Shown piece after piece: positions 23,201 to 35,278 of a stretch of DNA of 64,000 nucleotides. This DNA comes from Takifugu bimaculatus (lineage: Eukaryota > Chordata > Actinopteri > Tetraodontiformes > Tetraodontidae): positions 11,302,804 to 11,366,803 of the forward strand of contig CP034986.1 of NCBI GenBank assembly GCA_004026145.2. Reading direction: 5' to 3'. Below the pieces are notes generated by a model. It saw nothing but the letters and a program-made list of their open reading frames with translations. It had not been told where the DNA came from and ran no database searches. Position 1 is the first letter of the stretch. Every line of letters starts with the position of its first letter. The position numbers and the translations under genes were made by a program.

Positions 23201-26200
23201 CCGTCTCCCTGCTTCGTCCTTTTAATCAGGAGAATCATCTTTTTTAGGTCTGCTGCACGCAGGGGACAGAATCATCGAGGTGAACGGTTTCTCTGTGGGT
23301 GGGATGGATCCTGAGCAAGTCATCCATGTTGTGGTAAAAATAATAATGAATAATTATAATAAAGGCATTGGACCGGGTGCTTTGTGTCCCCTAAATTGGA
23401 TTTGGATGTTTCTTAACCAGCAAGCGAGGTCACAGGGTACCATCATGTTCAAGGTGGTTCCCATCACCGAGAGGCCGGTTCACCAAGAGATGATGGTAGG
23501 TCGTCCTCCCCGCCAGCTGCTTCAATCCACTTATTCCATCATCGTCACGCCTTTCTTGACCGGCTCCTCAGCTGTACGTCCGGGCCATGGTGAACTACAA
23601 CCCGCAGCAGGACCCGACCATCCCGTGTGCTGACGCCGGCATTAGCTTCAGTAAAGGCGACATCCTGGAGATTGTGGACCAGACGGACGCTCTCTGGTGG
23701 CAGGCCAGGAAGCTTCCCAGCGACGCCTGCTGCGCCGGCCTCATCCCGTCCTCCAGTCTTCTCAAACGGTGCGAGACGCCTCCAACCACGCAGGAGATCC
23801 GAGACATGTTTGGAGTTGTTATAAAAGCTTCTGGCGCTTTTTTGGAAAAACAAAGATAACACGCTTTTACCTGTGACACGGTCAACAAAGAACTCTTTTC
23901 TGTTGCCAACAGGAAGCAGAGGGAGCTGTGGTGGTCGCAGCCTTACCTGCCTCACGCCTGCATGCATATCTGTAAGCCCCGCCTCTCTACTTCAGCCCAA
24001 ATGTCAATCACAGGCCCAAGGCCACGCCCACTCAGTAGTTTTTCATTGTCTTTCATGCTAACTGAAGTGAGCACGGTCGAGGAAGGTAAGCACAGGTTTC
24101 TGCGTCTGAGATTTTTCTAGTCAGAGCTGAAACTCTATTTCTTTCCTGCAGAAGAAGATTTGATGGCTATCGACGACAAATTTATGGAAGCAGGTAAAAC
24201 CTCACCTTTCGTTTTAGTAACTGTGGAGTTTTGAGGCTTTTCTCACTGTCTGTTTCCTCCGGTCAGACGAGGAGACGTTTGAATCTGGTAGGGAAGTTCC
24301 CTGATGTCAAGCATTCATCCTTTTCACAATTACTGAATCTTTTTTTCCCCATCTAAACTCATCATCAAACCCACAGATGAGCTCAGAGAAGGTGAGAAAA
24401 CCCTGGAATTGAGTTTCAAAGTCTTTAAATTTCATGTTTTCATTGTTTTTGATCAAACAAATATAATTGCTCAGAGGTTTGTTCTCCCCTTTCATCCTTT
24501 ATGTACAATTCAATCTTTTGTTGCTCTCCTGTTATCAGCAAATATTGGATCAAATAAGTGATCAGATGTTAATCTTTAGGACTCCGTATATGCGGCGCAG
24601 TTGATGACACTTGTACGTGTGAGAGTTTATATTTGCTTCCCTTCATCTTTAACCAGAGAACGACGATTTCAGCAGCAACTCTGAGGGCATCTTCTCAGGT
24701 ACGTCTTCGCCTCCAGCTCCATGATTAATCACTAGAAAGTGACATACTCACTTTTCTAGAACGTTCGTTGCATCTTTTCTGTGGAATTTTATTGGGCTTG
24801 TTGAGGTAAAGCCTGATAAGAACCTTTTTGAATTCTCTGTTAGCTGGTTTCAGGCGCAGCCTTCGTCTGTGTCGGCGGCGGTTTTATAGCACCACTCAGC
24901 TACCCGGCCACACCCGTTGCCCCAGCAACTGCAGCGCTCTGAACGTCCCCTATGAGGAGGTAGTGCGCTACCAGCGCCACCCACACGACGCTCATCGCCT
25001 GATTGCTCTGCTGGGTACGGACATGTCAATGTTTACTTCCTGTTTACTTCCTCTTTAATAACACAGTAAATCCCTGATATGGCTGAAGCCATCTTGGACT
25101 GATGATGTCATTTGGAGCCAGATGTTCACACAAGCCGGTTCAGATTTATGAGGTTGTCAGAAAAGTTGCCATGATTTTTTGCCATGTTTTTGCCAACTCT
25201 CAGGTCCGTCTGGAGTGGGAGTGAATGAGCTGAGGAAGCGCTTGATAGAAACGAACCCTCGCCTCTTCCAGGGGGCGGTGCCTCGTACGTAGCGCCACTT
25301 TGAGACTGAATCCACTGGAAATCTTGAATCGCTGTGTGACTGTGATTTGCTGAGGCTTTTCCAAACTTCCAGATACCACCAGACCGCCAAAAGGTCACGA
25401 GGAGCCGGACAGAGATTATCACTTCACCAGTAGAGAGATCTTTGACAGCATGATTTACAAGAACAGGTGAGTGGGCGCCTCCTCGCTCGCCTCCTGTGTG
25501 TTTGACGCCTTACTGGGAGGAAGGCCGAGTCCAATGACCTAATTTCCCCCTCATTTAAAAGACTAAAGCCACGTTTCAGCTGATTCTCCTTCAGATGACT
25601 GGTTGAAAAAAAAGTATGTTCGGCAGGTTTCTGGAATATGGTGAATACAAAGGAAATCTGTACGGCACCAGTATCGAGTCAGTGAAAGATGTTCTGAGCA
25701 GCGGCAAGATCTGCGTCATTGATATTGAGCCAAATGTAAGTACGAGACAGAGGTGTTGTCATGGTAACCCTTTCTGATAGCGGTTCCACAACAGTGAAAG
25801 GTCGAAGATCATTTTAAATCGATCATTGGGGATCACTCCATCTCCATCAAAACCTTGTACCTGTATCTGTGTCAGGCCATTCAGGCAGTCAGGACTCACG
25901 AACTGAAGGCCTACGTCATCTATGTGAAGCCACCAACACTGGAGCGCCTCAGGGAGTCCAGGAAAACTGCCCACATCACCACCACCTATTATGTCAACCG
26001 CCCATTCCAGGTGAAGTTCACCATTGTTTAGAAAGGACACAACCTGCTCACAGCAGTGGTAACATGTGGCTGATCTTTCCAGTTTTTATATTTTACAAAA
26101 TAAAAGCACATATTTGATCAATGGTGATTTTCAGAAAGCATAAATTCTAATCTATTTTCCGTGGTTTCTGAATCATCTTATTGATTCCTGCTCATGAACT

Positions 26201-26400
26201 ACCAACAGGACGAAGACTTGCAGGAGATGGAAGCAGCCGCTCAGAAGATCGAGGCTCAGTATTGGCAGTTCTTTGATCACGTCATTGTGAATGATGAGCT
26301 GCAGGACACGTGCGCCCAGCTGCTGACGGTAGTGAACAAATCACAGGATGAGCCTCAGTGGGTCCCCACCAGCTGGATCCGACCCAACACCCAGCTGTGA
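20239..26400 (+). CDS. mpp4: MAGUK p55 subfamily member 4 (photoreceptor scaffold)
   Basis: MPP4 organises protein complexes at photoreceptor synapses and membranes. Coding exons: 20239-20302, 20386-20507, 20746-20823, 20901-20984, 21326-21457, 23085-23166, 23248-23333, 23421-23495, 23572-23768, 23913-23971, 24068-24085, 24152-24193, 24267-24287, 24377-24391, 24657-24698, 24844-25014, 25204-25284, 25373-25466, 25627-25735, 25876-26010, 26209-26400. They total 1899 bases (632 residues; human is about 637) with no frame break. Domain order is L27 (20386-20984), PDZ (VCLVKNNQPL then GATIKRHEITGE), SH3 (FSKGDILEIVDQTDALWWQA), the HOOK region encoded by mini-exons, and a guanylate-kinase-like domain with GPSGVGVNELRKRL in place of a full P-loop, as in catalytically dead MAGUKs. 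The end is PQWVPTSWIRPNTQL. The ATG is the first after a strong acceptor; a second ATG follows two codons later. A DR1-type AGGTCAGAGGTCA lies at 20225-20237 in the leader. Confidence 0.93.
20351..20380. repeat. (TG)n(CG)n run at the 3' splice site of mpp4
   Basis: About ten GT units followed by five GC units run to within five bases of the CAG acceptor at 20383-20385. They replace the usual polypyrimidine tract. Confidence 0.9.
21644..22786 (+). other. Candidate alternative exons inside mpp4, unknown function
   Basis: Three in-phase exons can be read in the intron between the two halves of the PDZ domain: 21644-21656 (13 bases), 21774-22118 (345 bases; a CAGCAG tandem acceptor allows three more) and 22197 onward. 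Phase runs 0-1-1, continuous from the mpp4 exon ending at 21457. The third exon either stops at TGA 22784-22786 or is cut at the donor CTG|GTGAAC after 22609. The latter makes the set 771 bases, exactly 257 codons, in frame with the next PDZ exon. The product is serine/proline-rich at first and ends in a predicted helix around SIRSIEVLGDKMAATTERL with heptad-like hydrophobics. I do not recognise it. It could be an alternative mpp4 terminus, a cassette, or a separate transcript. Confidence 0.45.
24068..24698 (+). other. mpp4: Cluster of five symmetric mini-exons of mpp4
   Basis: Exons of 18, 42, 21, 15 and 42 bases (24068-24085, 24152-24193, 24267-24287, 24377-24391, 24657-24698) encode the acidic linker between SH3 and guanylate kinase, for example EEDLMAIDDKFMEA and DEETFES. 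All begin and end in phase 1 and are multiples of three, so any subset can be skipped without shifting the frame. The encoded residues match the human linker, which supports their reality. Confidence 0.8.
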
Positions 26401-26493
26401 GATGGACAGAAAGGGAACCCTTTACAATGTTAAAACTGTTGAAATGGGTTTATCCTTGCATCAGCTGCACAGTGATTTATTTCATGTCCAAAA

Positions 26494-26499
26494 ATTAAA
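26494..26499 (+). terminator. mpp4: Candidate polyadenylation signal of mpp4
   Basis: ATTAAA about 95 bases after the stop codon; no canonical AATAAA lies as close. Confidence 0.4.
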
Positions 26500-27620
26500 T
26501 TATTCCTGAGAATGTTTCTCAATGTCAATACTTCCCTGACACACAAATATTTCCTTTATTATTAAGAAACTTACCAGAAGTTTGTTTCTACTTTGATATT
26601 TATGTCATCTGGCTTCACTTGAAGAATGTGTGTTTTCTTTTCTCTATTTCTCCATGTTCGTTTCAGTGTTGGTGACTAGTAATATAACAATTAGAATTCT
26701 ACTGTAATTACAGAATTTATTGTCATTAGTTCCCTGGGAATACATTTGAAATTTTTTTCATAATGTTGTAATTATGGGTTTGTATATGCCTTAGTATGTT
26801 TTCATTGTTGTTTTCTGTGATTTTTAAAAATATATATTTTATTTACTGGTCACAGATGTGTTTGATATTGGCACTCTCCTTTCCTCCTCCTCATGTAATA
26901 ATTATAACAACAATTATTATTATCGTTGTTGTAGTGATTAGTAGAATTATTTTGAATTCGGTTGTCTATCTTATAAGCAGCGACAGGGGGCGCTGTTGAT
27001 CCTAACTTCCTGATTGCAGACCGCGGATATTCAGAAGAAGAAAAGCTCACAGGAGTCTTTTATTTTGCGAATAACAATTGCGAACAACAAGTTACTCAAT
27101 AATTTCCACGAAAGTTGAATAAGGGTACACAATATTTCTCTAAAATGTAATTAATGACTTATTACTACCGTCATCATTATTATTGGTGTGCTTCCACCGA
27201 AGAATTCCCCTGGGTATATCCTATTATTTTGAAGGTGAAAGGAAGTCGATGGTTGTAAACATCCGTGCGCGTGCTCCGTGTGTGCAATTCTGTAGCAAAA
27301 AGTAAAATTTGGCTTCAGATTTATTGATTGTGTACATAAATGTGTTCGACAACCAGAAGACATTTAGGTGGACGAATATCCAAACGTGTCGTTTGAAGAG
27401 AATCTTTATGGACACGGGATTAAAGGTCATTTCATTTCTCTCAGCATTTCCTGCTAGCTCAAATGAAGTCTTTCATTTTTCAATTCTAAGTGATTTTGAG
27501 GGAGAATTCTAACTGTTGCGTAGCTTCAGAGATGCCTTTAATCACATATTCGGAAAAGAGGGTGTCTTGCTCATAGATCTTCTTTGTCCTTTTTTGTTTG
27601 TTTGTTTTCGTGGACAGAAA
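26500..27620. other. mpp4-tmem237 intergenic region
   Basis: AT-rich sequence with no convincing exon. A CTCF-like core, GCGACAGGGGGCGCTG, lies at 26980-26995. The tmem237 leader probably lies in the last few hundred bases; a T-rich tract ending in GGACAG just before the ATG at 27621 may be a 3' splice site, implying an upstream noncoding exon. Confidence 0.4.
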
Positions 27621-30600
27621 ATGCGACCGAGGGAGCTCCCGCCGTTGCCACCGGTGAGTTGTTACTCATTTATTACACGTGAGTTCATGAAACAGAGCGA
27701 GGCTTTACTTTATGTCTTTTGAATCGTCTACTTCAATTAAAGGACGTTTCAGTGAGTTGGGTTTTATATTCATTTCCGCGCACGTCAGTATGAGGAAATC
27801 TGTGAGACACTAAGACAGGTTGGTTTGACCTCTGCACCGAGTAATCCTCATCCGAGCAGGTGTATTAGCAGAGATTTAGCCCAGGATTTAACATTCATGG
27901 TGCTATTCTGCTTCTGTCAACACAGAATCCACTGTTAAACTGGGATGGTCAGACAGACGGTGGTAAGGTTTTAATATCTCACAGGCTTCGTTTGTATTGA
28001 AGCTCAGTTAGTTGTTAATGTACGTTCAAACCTTTTTTGGTCACCAGATTGCAGGGAAAAGATCTCATTGTGAAAGACTCCGGGGGGGTTTATTTCTTTC
28101 CAGTTTAGATCTATAAAAATGTCTATTTGATGCAGAAATTTTCTCCAACTTGTGACTTTCTCTGGTGGAATCTGAGATTCACGATGACTTGTTTCGTGGC
28201 CACCGTTGATTATGTGTAAATGTGTTTTGTTCCGTTCTTATACTGTGTAACAACAAAAGGAGGTAATGACTGAACCGGGATGGCTTATGGCTGTTACAGC
28301 TTGTGGCTTGTTTGGATCATAATAGCTGTATCGATTAGTTTGACAAATAAAAACAACAATAATCAGTATTTTGAGATTTCCTGTAGTCACATCCACATTC
28401 TTTTTATTCCAGCCATCATAAACATGGTAGAATCTAATATCTGTGTTATTTATGTTTAAAAAAAGTGTCCTGTATTTTAGAGAAAATGTGTGAATTTCCA
28501 TGTTAAATCATTCATCATCAGAATTCTTCATCATAATTTCTGTAAAAATAACAAGCTAAGGGTAATTGTTTAGTCATGAAGTGATTTTTAGTAGTTTGGC
28601 ACTTTATTCAGAAATTAATAATGATTCCTGCTGGAATCAGTATTGTTTTTAATTAAGCTTAAACCCTGTCAAGTATTTTAGACCCTGCTTGTAACCGATT
28701 TTTCTATTTTGTCTCTTCAGCGGGGACAAAAATCACTTCCCACCATGCTGAGGTAAGTCCACATTTTCCCTCTAATGTCCACTTAAATGATGACGTCTGT
28801 GCTCACCAGATTTTATTCTTTGTTATCATTAAAACGTGAAGTCAGGGTGCAGCTGGCGTGTCACAAAGTGACGACGCTGACGTCGCTGCAGCCAAACACA
28901 GGAAGAAAGTGAAGAGAGATGACTCTGAAGGTACGTAAAGCAGAGACCGGGGATTTTACTGAAGTTATTAACTCCAACATTTGTTGTTTTAGTGAGAATT
29001 TTCTCAAGGAAAGAAATCAAAAACTTTTTGTCCATTTTGAAATCAAACCTTCATCCAGTGTAGAAATGCTAAGAGTTAAATAAAATGAATACTTTTTAAA
29101 CCAATGTAGTAATTAATTGCAGCCAATCATCAGACGTACTGTTGCTCTCAGACCAGGACACAGAGATGGGCCGACTCAGCAGCCGGACGGAATTCACCAG
29201 AGACTCTTCGACTGAGGCGCCGCTGGAGAAAAGGAGGAAGAAGAAGAAGAAAACCGCAACGATAGGTAATTTGACATGTCGAAAGTTTATATTCAGATCA
29301 AAGAGCAGAGAGACAGATTGTGTGGATTGATGCGTTCAGACCTTGACAACGACCAAGCAGATCTGGTGAGTGAAGACGCGGCCAATCGGGCCGCAGACGG
29401 AGAGGGAGTGCTCAAAAAGTCACGGAAGAAAAAGTAAGAAGTGTGATCAGCTGATGAAAGAGAATAGCTGGGACATGTTTAGGGTATTAAAATTGAAATG
29501 TGGTCCTCAACTTCTTAACCTTCAGAAGGTCAAAGGTGATGGAGTCGCAGCTTCCTGATGAATTGGACATTGAAGATGATGATGTCATCACAGACACACC
29601 TCCTCCTATGCCGCAGCATCTGGCACTGGGCCCAAGTCAGGGTCAGAGCCAGCCATCGGCGAGGTTCTTTGTAGAGAAGAACAGTGAGTAACAAGTGAGA
29701 ACGTCACTCACGGATGGTTTCACATGCTGAATGGGATTGTTTGCGTGCAGAGCGTTTCCAGCCCTCTGACTGGAGGAAAACCAGTGTCCAAATGGACAAC
29801 ATGGCTGACCTCCAGCACGTTCCGCCGCCTGCCTGGACCACCAGAGATGTTTCTGTGAGAGTTCACGAAGGCTTCAGGTGCGCATAAACACACGTCAATG
29901 ACAAAAATGAACCCTCTCCCCCAATGGAGGCGTTTAAGTTCTGGTTGAAACTGTCACATTGCTGATTCAGAGTGATGGGTTTGTACTGTCACGGCTTTCT
30001 GGCGGGCTTCGCCATGTGGAACGTAGTGGTGGTGTACATGCTGTCGGGCCAGCACCTCACCACTCTGACCAACCTGCTGCAGCAGTACCACAGCCTGGCG
30101 TACCCCGCCCAGTGTCTGCTCTACCTGCTGCTGGCTGTCAGCACCGTGGCCGCCTTTGACAGGTAAACAGCAAGTTGGCAGCGCTGTTGTCCCGTCTGCA
30201 TTTGTGTGAAGTTCAGCTGATGTGTTCTCAGAGTCAATCTGGGCAACGCGTCTCTGGCCCTGAGGGAGCTGATCACGCTGGACGCTGTCGCCCTCGCCGC
30301 TTTCTGTGAGTCCACGTTTGATCATCTGCTCCTAAAATCTGATTCTCTTTGATCAAAATGGAACTCATTTTAGAGACAGATACATGTGAATGTTAAATAT
30401 TAAATTCATCAGGTACATTAGTGTTCCGATCTTCGATGAGTACTGAATATTAATATTAGTGTTTGCACATGATCTGAGGTTGAGTTGATGGCTTGGGTTT
30501 TTCCAGTGTATTTCTCGGCGCTGATTCTCAGTCTGAGCCAGCAGATGACCAGCGATCGGATCAATCTGTACGCCACCTCCAACGCTACACTGTGGTGAGA

Positions 30601-31014
30601 ACCTGCCTGCTCCTGTCAGATCTTCACATCTCTCACGTCCAACTGCAGAGCTTCGCTCAGGTTCTGTTTTGTTCTCCTGTAGGCCTCCAGGCTCAGAGCA
30701 CCAGGTTCTGAACCCATGGGTAACTATTAACCTGGTGGTGGCGCTGCTGGTCGGCGTGGCCTGGATCTTCATTGGCTTCAGACCTGAGAAGGACTTCACT
30801 GAAGGTCAGTGGGAAGAGACAACTTCTGATTTTCAGACTTTGGAGCAGAATGGAATCAGGAGTTCAGCAATGATATTCCAGCCTGGGAGCAGCTTGGATT
30901 CTTTTCTTACATGGAATGTTTGAAGACAGTTTTTCTTCTTCCTCCTTAGGATATCTGATGACCATGGAGATCGATCCTCCTAAACCAGAGGACAAATCCG
31001 AAATGAATGCCTGA
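27621..31014 (+). CDS. tmem237: Transmembrane protein 237, ciliary transition zone
   Basis: TMEM237 is a tetraspan membrane protein of the ciliary transition zone; human mutations cause Joubert syndrome. Coding exons: 27621-27653, 27926-27962, 28721-28752, 28846-28930, 29134-29265, 29340-29433, 29526-29683, 29751-29877, 29971-30162, 30232-30305, 30507-30594, 30683-30804, 30950-31014. They total 1239 bases, 412 residues (human about 408), with no frame break. The N-terminal half is hydrophilic and rich in lysine clusters (KRRKKKKKTATI) and acidic patches (DELDIEDDDVITDTPPP). Four hydrophobic segments follow from 29990 onward, with conserved landmarks HGFLAGFAMWN, LLQQYHSLAYP, SLSQQMTSDRI and NPWVTINLVVALLVG. 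The first two exons are the weakest part because the N-terminus is poorly conserved; the TKIT of exon 3 matches human TKNT. Confidence 0.92.
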
Positions 31015-31258
31015 TGAAAGCATTTGTTAGTTTTTGGAATTTTGCTACTTTTTTTGTACAGTTCTGACAGGAAAACTGTGAATGTGTTGCTGGCCAATTT
31101 TCTGTTTTAAACTATTCATACATTTTTATTTATACATTATCATACCTCAGTTTCATCCAGCCAATTAAATAATGTCTGTGTTCTACTTTGAGGCAGTTAA
31201 ATATTAATTTGATGCCGCATTTCGTTTCTACTGTAAATACTGAGCGTTATGGAAGACA

Positions 31259-31264
31259 AATAAA
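31259..31264 (+). terminator. tmem237: Candidate polyadenylation signal of tmem237
   Basis: AATAAA about 245 bases after the stop codon. Confidence 0.55.
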
Positions 31265-31605
31265 GCTAAAACATTCACATGTGTTTTGCATATGTTTTAT
31301 TCTCTATAGGAGATTACTGAGGTTAAAAAACAGATTTGTCAAGTTAAATTTTAATAACGCAATTATCAACAAATCTCTGAGTTTTCAAGGTTTCTATATC
31401 TCTAATTAATAATCTATTCAGTGTGGTTCTGTTGTATTTTTTCCCACATTTTTACTCTATTGGTTTCCAACCAGCAGCTTTTGACATTTGAGGAAATTTT
31501 CCAATTATTTTGCTCTGAGTTTTATTATATTGATCGTCAATATGAGAATTTAATCTTAACCTCCATCGTCATTGAACTTCGATGTGTAACCTGACTCCAA
31601 GTCGA

Positions 31606-31762
31606 CGTCGATTCTCTCTGGGAGCCATTATCCGGCATCGATTCTCTCTGGGATCCATTAGTGCGACATCGATTCTCTCTGGGATCCATTAGTCCGGCAT
31701 CGATTCTCTCTGGGATCCATTAGTGCGACATTGATTCTCTCTGGGATCGATTATTGCGACTT
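31606..31762. repeat. 31-base minisatellite before cyp20a1
   Basis: Five tandem units share the core GATTCTCTCTGGGATCCATT, starting at 31610, 31640, 31671, 31702 and 31733. The linker alternates between a CCGGC and a GCGAC version, giving a 62-base higher-order period. It ends about 135 bases before the cyp20a1 ATG. Confidence 0.92.
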
Positions 31763-31898
31763 CAGTCAAAGGCAGAATGCAAGAGCGTTCTGGGCTTGTT
31801 GACGTGGTAACCCAAATCCTGTTAGGTTAAAGGCTTGTTTCAACTTAGATGCAGTTTCACCTATGAGCTAAAGTTTAGTTGCATTTAAAGGAAAAGTC

Positions 31899-34800
31899 AT
31901 GCTGGACTTTGCCATTTTTGCCGTCACTTTCGTCATCGTTCTGGTCGGCGCTGTACTTTACTTGTACCCGGTGAGTTCGCTAGCCTGAAGTTAGCCGTAA
32001 TATTTAACGTTCGTTTAAAATGCATCAAAAACCTTCTGTTGTAGTTGTTTCTGAGTCATATTTCCTGGAAAATTAAACTAATCGTTTAGTATCATGAACC
32101 GCTTGTTCACCAGATGCGTCGAAGAAACATAAGTAACTCATTAACCTAATTGAACAGGTTATAACGGTTAGATCTATGGAACTGGAAGCTTAGAGTTCAT
32201 TTGGAGGGAGTTCATTTCTATGTCTTACCTGTAAATTAGGAAAGATACAATGACTCGAGGATTGAAGTCTGGTGCATTTAACATTAAGGTCTGTTACTGT
32301 CACATTACACGACTGTCACTGAAGAAGCAGCACTTCTAATGGACGGAACACATGTGCATCGAACCAGTGCTGTATAATGACTTTAAGGTGAACGTTCTAC
32401 ATTCCTAAATGTCTCATCACGATTTTCAGTCATCCAGAAGAGCCTCTGGAATCCCAGGTCTCAATCCTACAGATGAGAAGTAAGCTACATGAATACAGAA
32501 GCTTACTTATATATCTGAATATATATAGTATATGAATATATACTAGGTTCTTGACAGGTTTTATAGCTTATCGAGTGTTCTGGTCCTCTGTCTTGACAGA
32601 GATGGAAACCTGCAGGACATAGTAGGACGAGGAAGTCTCCATGAGTTCCTGGTCAGTCTGCACCAGGAGTTTGGGCCTGTGGCATCGTTCTGGTTCGGCA
32701 GCCGGCCCGTGGTCAGTCTGGGCTCCCTGCAGCAGCTCCGGCAACACATCAATCCCAACCACAGCAGTACGTTCACCTAGTTGTTGCTGTCCACCTCACA
32801 GAGGACTCTGTTGCGCTACATCTCTACCTTTGTTGGTTCCTTCACAGCGGACTCCTTTGAGACGATGCTGAAGTCTTTGCTTGGTTACCACTCGGGAGGT
32901 GGAGCTGCTTCCACAGACAGCATAATCAGGAAGAAAGTGTACCAGGGGGCCATCGATACCACACTAAAGAACAACTTCCCTCTTGTCCTCAAGGTTCAGA
33001 TGAAGCCTCCAAAGGTGTCTTTCAGAATTTTGAAAACTTTGTTGTGTTTAATCATCCGTATTTTCTCAGCTGGTGGACGAGCTTGTTGGAAAGTGGAAGT
33101 CCTTCCCAGAGGATCAACATACCCCTCTCTGTGCCCACCAACTGGTCCTGGCCATGAAGACCATCACTCAACTGGCACTGGGAGAGAGCTTCAGCGAAGA
33201 CGCCCGGGTCATTGCATTCCGCAAGAACCATGATGCAGTGAGTCATGCTGTGTTTATTTGTTAATATTTAACTAAATTACTTCAGATTATAAACATATTT
33301 TCCAGATCTGGTCAGAAATTGGCAAAGGTTACATGGATGGTTCACTGGAGAAGAGTACCAGCAGAAAAGGCCATTATGAGAAAGGTGAGCAGTTGGATTC
33401 TCTCAGCCAGGCAGCTGTCTTCCTCAAGAAGATGCGAATTGTGATATTCAGTATATGAAACTATTAGCACTTCATATCCATCCATCTTCGAGTGATTTTT
33501 CCCATAGTGGGGGTGTGGGGGGCTGGAGTCTGTCCCAGCTGCTTTAGGTGAGAGGCTTGGTCACCCTGGACACGTCTGCAGCCTTTGCGTTTTTGTTGCA
33601 GCTCTGTCAGAGATGGAGTCCACGCTGCTGTCAGTGGTGAAGGAGAGAAAATCCCAGAGGAACAAATCGGTGTTTGTGGACAGTTTGATTCAGTCCACCC
33701 TGACAGAACGACAGGTGAACGCCCCAGAGACACCCTGGGAAACTTCTCTGACTCTAAAACATGGGGAAACGGATTGAAATGAACCTTCTGTTGTGGTTTC
33801 AGATCATGGAGGATTGCATGGTTTTCATGCTGGCCGGATGTGCCATCACAGCCAATTGTAAGTTGAGATCACCAGATCAGTTATGTAGTTATTCCATAGA
33901 ATTATTTAGTTTTATTAACATCTTCACCAAATATATACACCACACAATTGCCATAACGGCCTCATACACAAGAGGGCGGTATTTTACCACTGTTTATGAT
34001 GGTTATTTTACGTTTTCATACCTCTAATCCTGAAAATATGTTTAATTTCCTTTTCATTTGAGTGGAGCTCGTTTGACCCAACACATGCAAAAAAAAAAAA
34101 GTCTTTCAGTGAATAAATTCAAAAATCCGAAGTCTCAGAATAAATGTAGAATTGGATTAGAGTAACCAAACAAAAAAATCAAAAAAAGTAATTCAAAATT
34201 AGGAGAGTAGGAAGAATTTGGAGGAAATCATGTATTTTGACACTAAACACAAACACACAGCCTCTTGAAATGTGTTTATTTACCAGACAAGCTCCTTGTT
34301 CTCATTAGACTTTGTGTTTTGATAGTGTGCATCTGGGCGCTTCATTTCCTGTCCACCTCAGAGGAAGTTCAGGACAGACTGTACAAGGAATTTGAAGAGG
34401 TACTGGGTTCAAGTCCAGTTTCTTTGGAGAAGATCCCTCAGCTCAGGTGAAGTCACAGGAGCTGGTTTAAATCCATCTGGCCCAACAGTCACAGCAGCAT
34501 GACAACATCGTTCTGCTTCTGTACATGGACAGATACTGCCAGCAAGTCCTCAATGAGACGCTGAGGACCGCCAAGCTGACCCCCATCGCTGCTCGTCTTC
34601 AGGAGGTCGAGGGCAAAGTGGATCAACACCTTATCCCCAAAGAGGTGCCTGATATCTGGATTACAGGTTTAATGTAGGGAGAATGTAACGTGCCTATTTT
34701 AAAAAATAATAGTAGAGAACTTCTCTTTCATGATTCAGAAGCATTTGTTTTGACCTTTTTCCTGTTTATGTCTTAGTCGCTGGTGATCTACGCTTTGGGA

Positions 34801-35278
34801 GTGATCCTGCAAGATTCTGACACGTGGAACGCCCCGTACAGGTGAGGCACTCGCCCCTCAAAGGTACACATGCGATACAGATGAGCAGAATGTGGAGCAG
34901 AACTCTTCTAACTTGTTGTCATCAGGCAGTGTTATGAATCATGTTGTTGACTGACCTGCTGACAGGTTCGACCCCGATCGATTTGAAGAAGAATCGGTGA
35001 AGAAGAGCTTCCATCTCCTCGGATTCTCTGGCAGCCAAACGTGTCCGGAGCTCAGGTAACCAGCGACTCGCCGTGTCCTCCGCAGGCGTCCTGCAGCAGT
35101 ACCGATGCTGTGTTTGTCGTCTAAAAGGTTCGCCTACACCGTGGCAACCGTGCTGCTCAGCGTGTTGGTGCGGCAGCTCAAGCTGCACCGGCTGAAGGAC
35201 ACCCTGATGGAGGTCCGATCGGAGCTGGTGTCTACACCCAGAGACGAGACCTGGATCACCTTTAGTTTGAGAAATTAG
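31899..35278 (+). CDS. cyp20a1: Cytochrome P450 20A1 (orphan P450)
   Basis: CYP20A1 is a membrane-bound P450 with no agreed substrate. Thirteen exons fit: 31899-31970, 32430-32479, 32600-32766, 32848-32993, 33070-33237, 33306-33384, 33602-33714, 33803-33857, 34326-34446, 34533-34644, 34777-34841, 34966-35055, 35128-35278. They total 1389 bases, 462 residues, the same as human, with no frame break. The ATG begins MLDFAIFAVTF, the N-terminal membrane anchor, identical to my recollection of the human start. Helix K gives ETLRTAK, an unusual form of the ExxR motif. The haem ligand is the cysteine in GFSGSQTCPELRFAY, again the divergent CYP20 version of the P450 signature. Helix I (LAGCAITAN) lacks the usual acid-threonine pair, a known oddity of this family. 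Confidence 0.95.
33474..33582 (+). mobile_element. Degenerate LINE-tail-like repeat fragment
   Basis: The sequence runs from TATCCATCCATC through GGGGGGCTGGAGTCTGTCCC to GTGAGAGGCTTGGTCACCCT. It is the same family as the minus-strand fragment at 16772-16875. It ends about 20 bases before the acceptor of cyp20a1 exon 7 (33600-33601). Confidence 0.55.
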
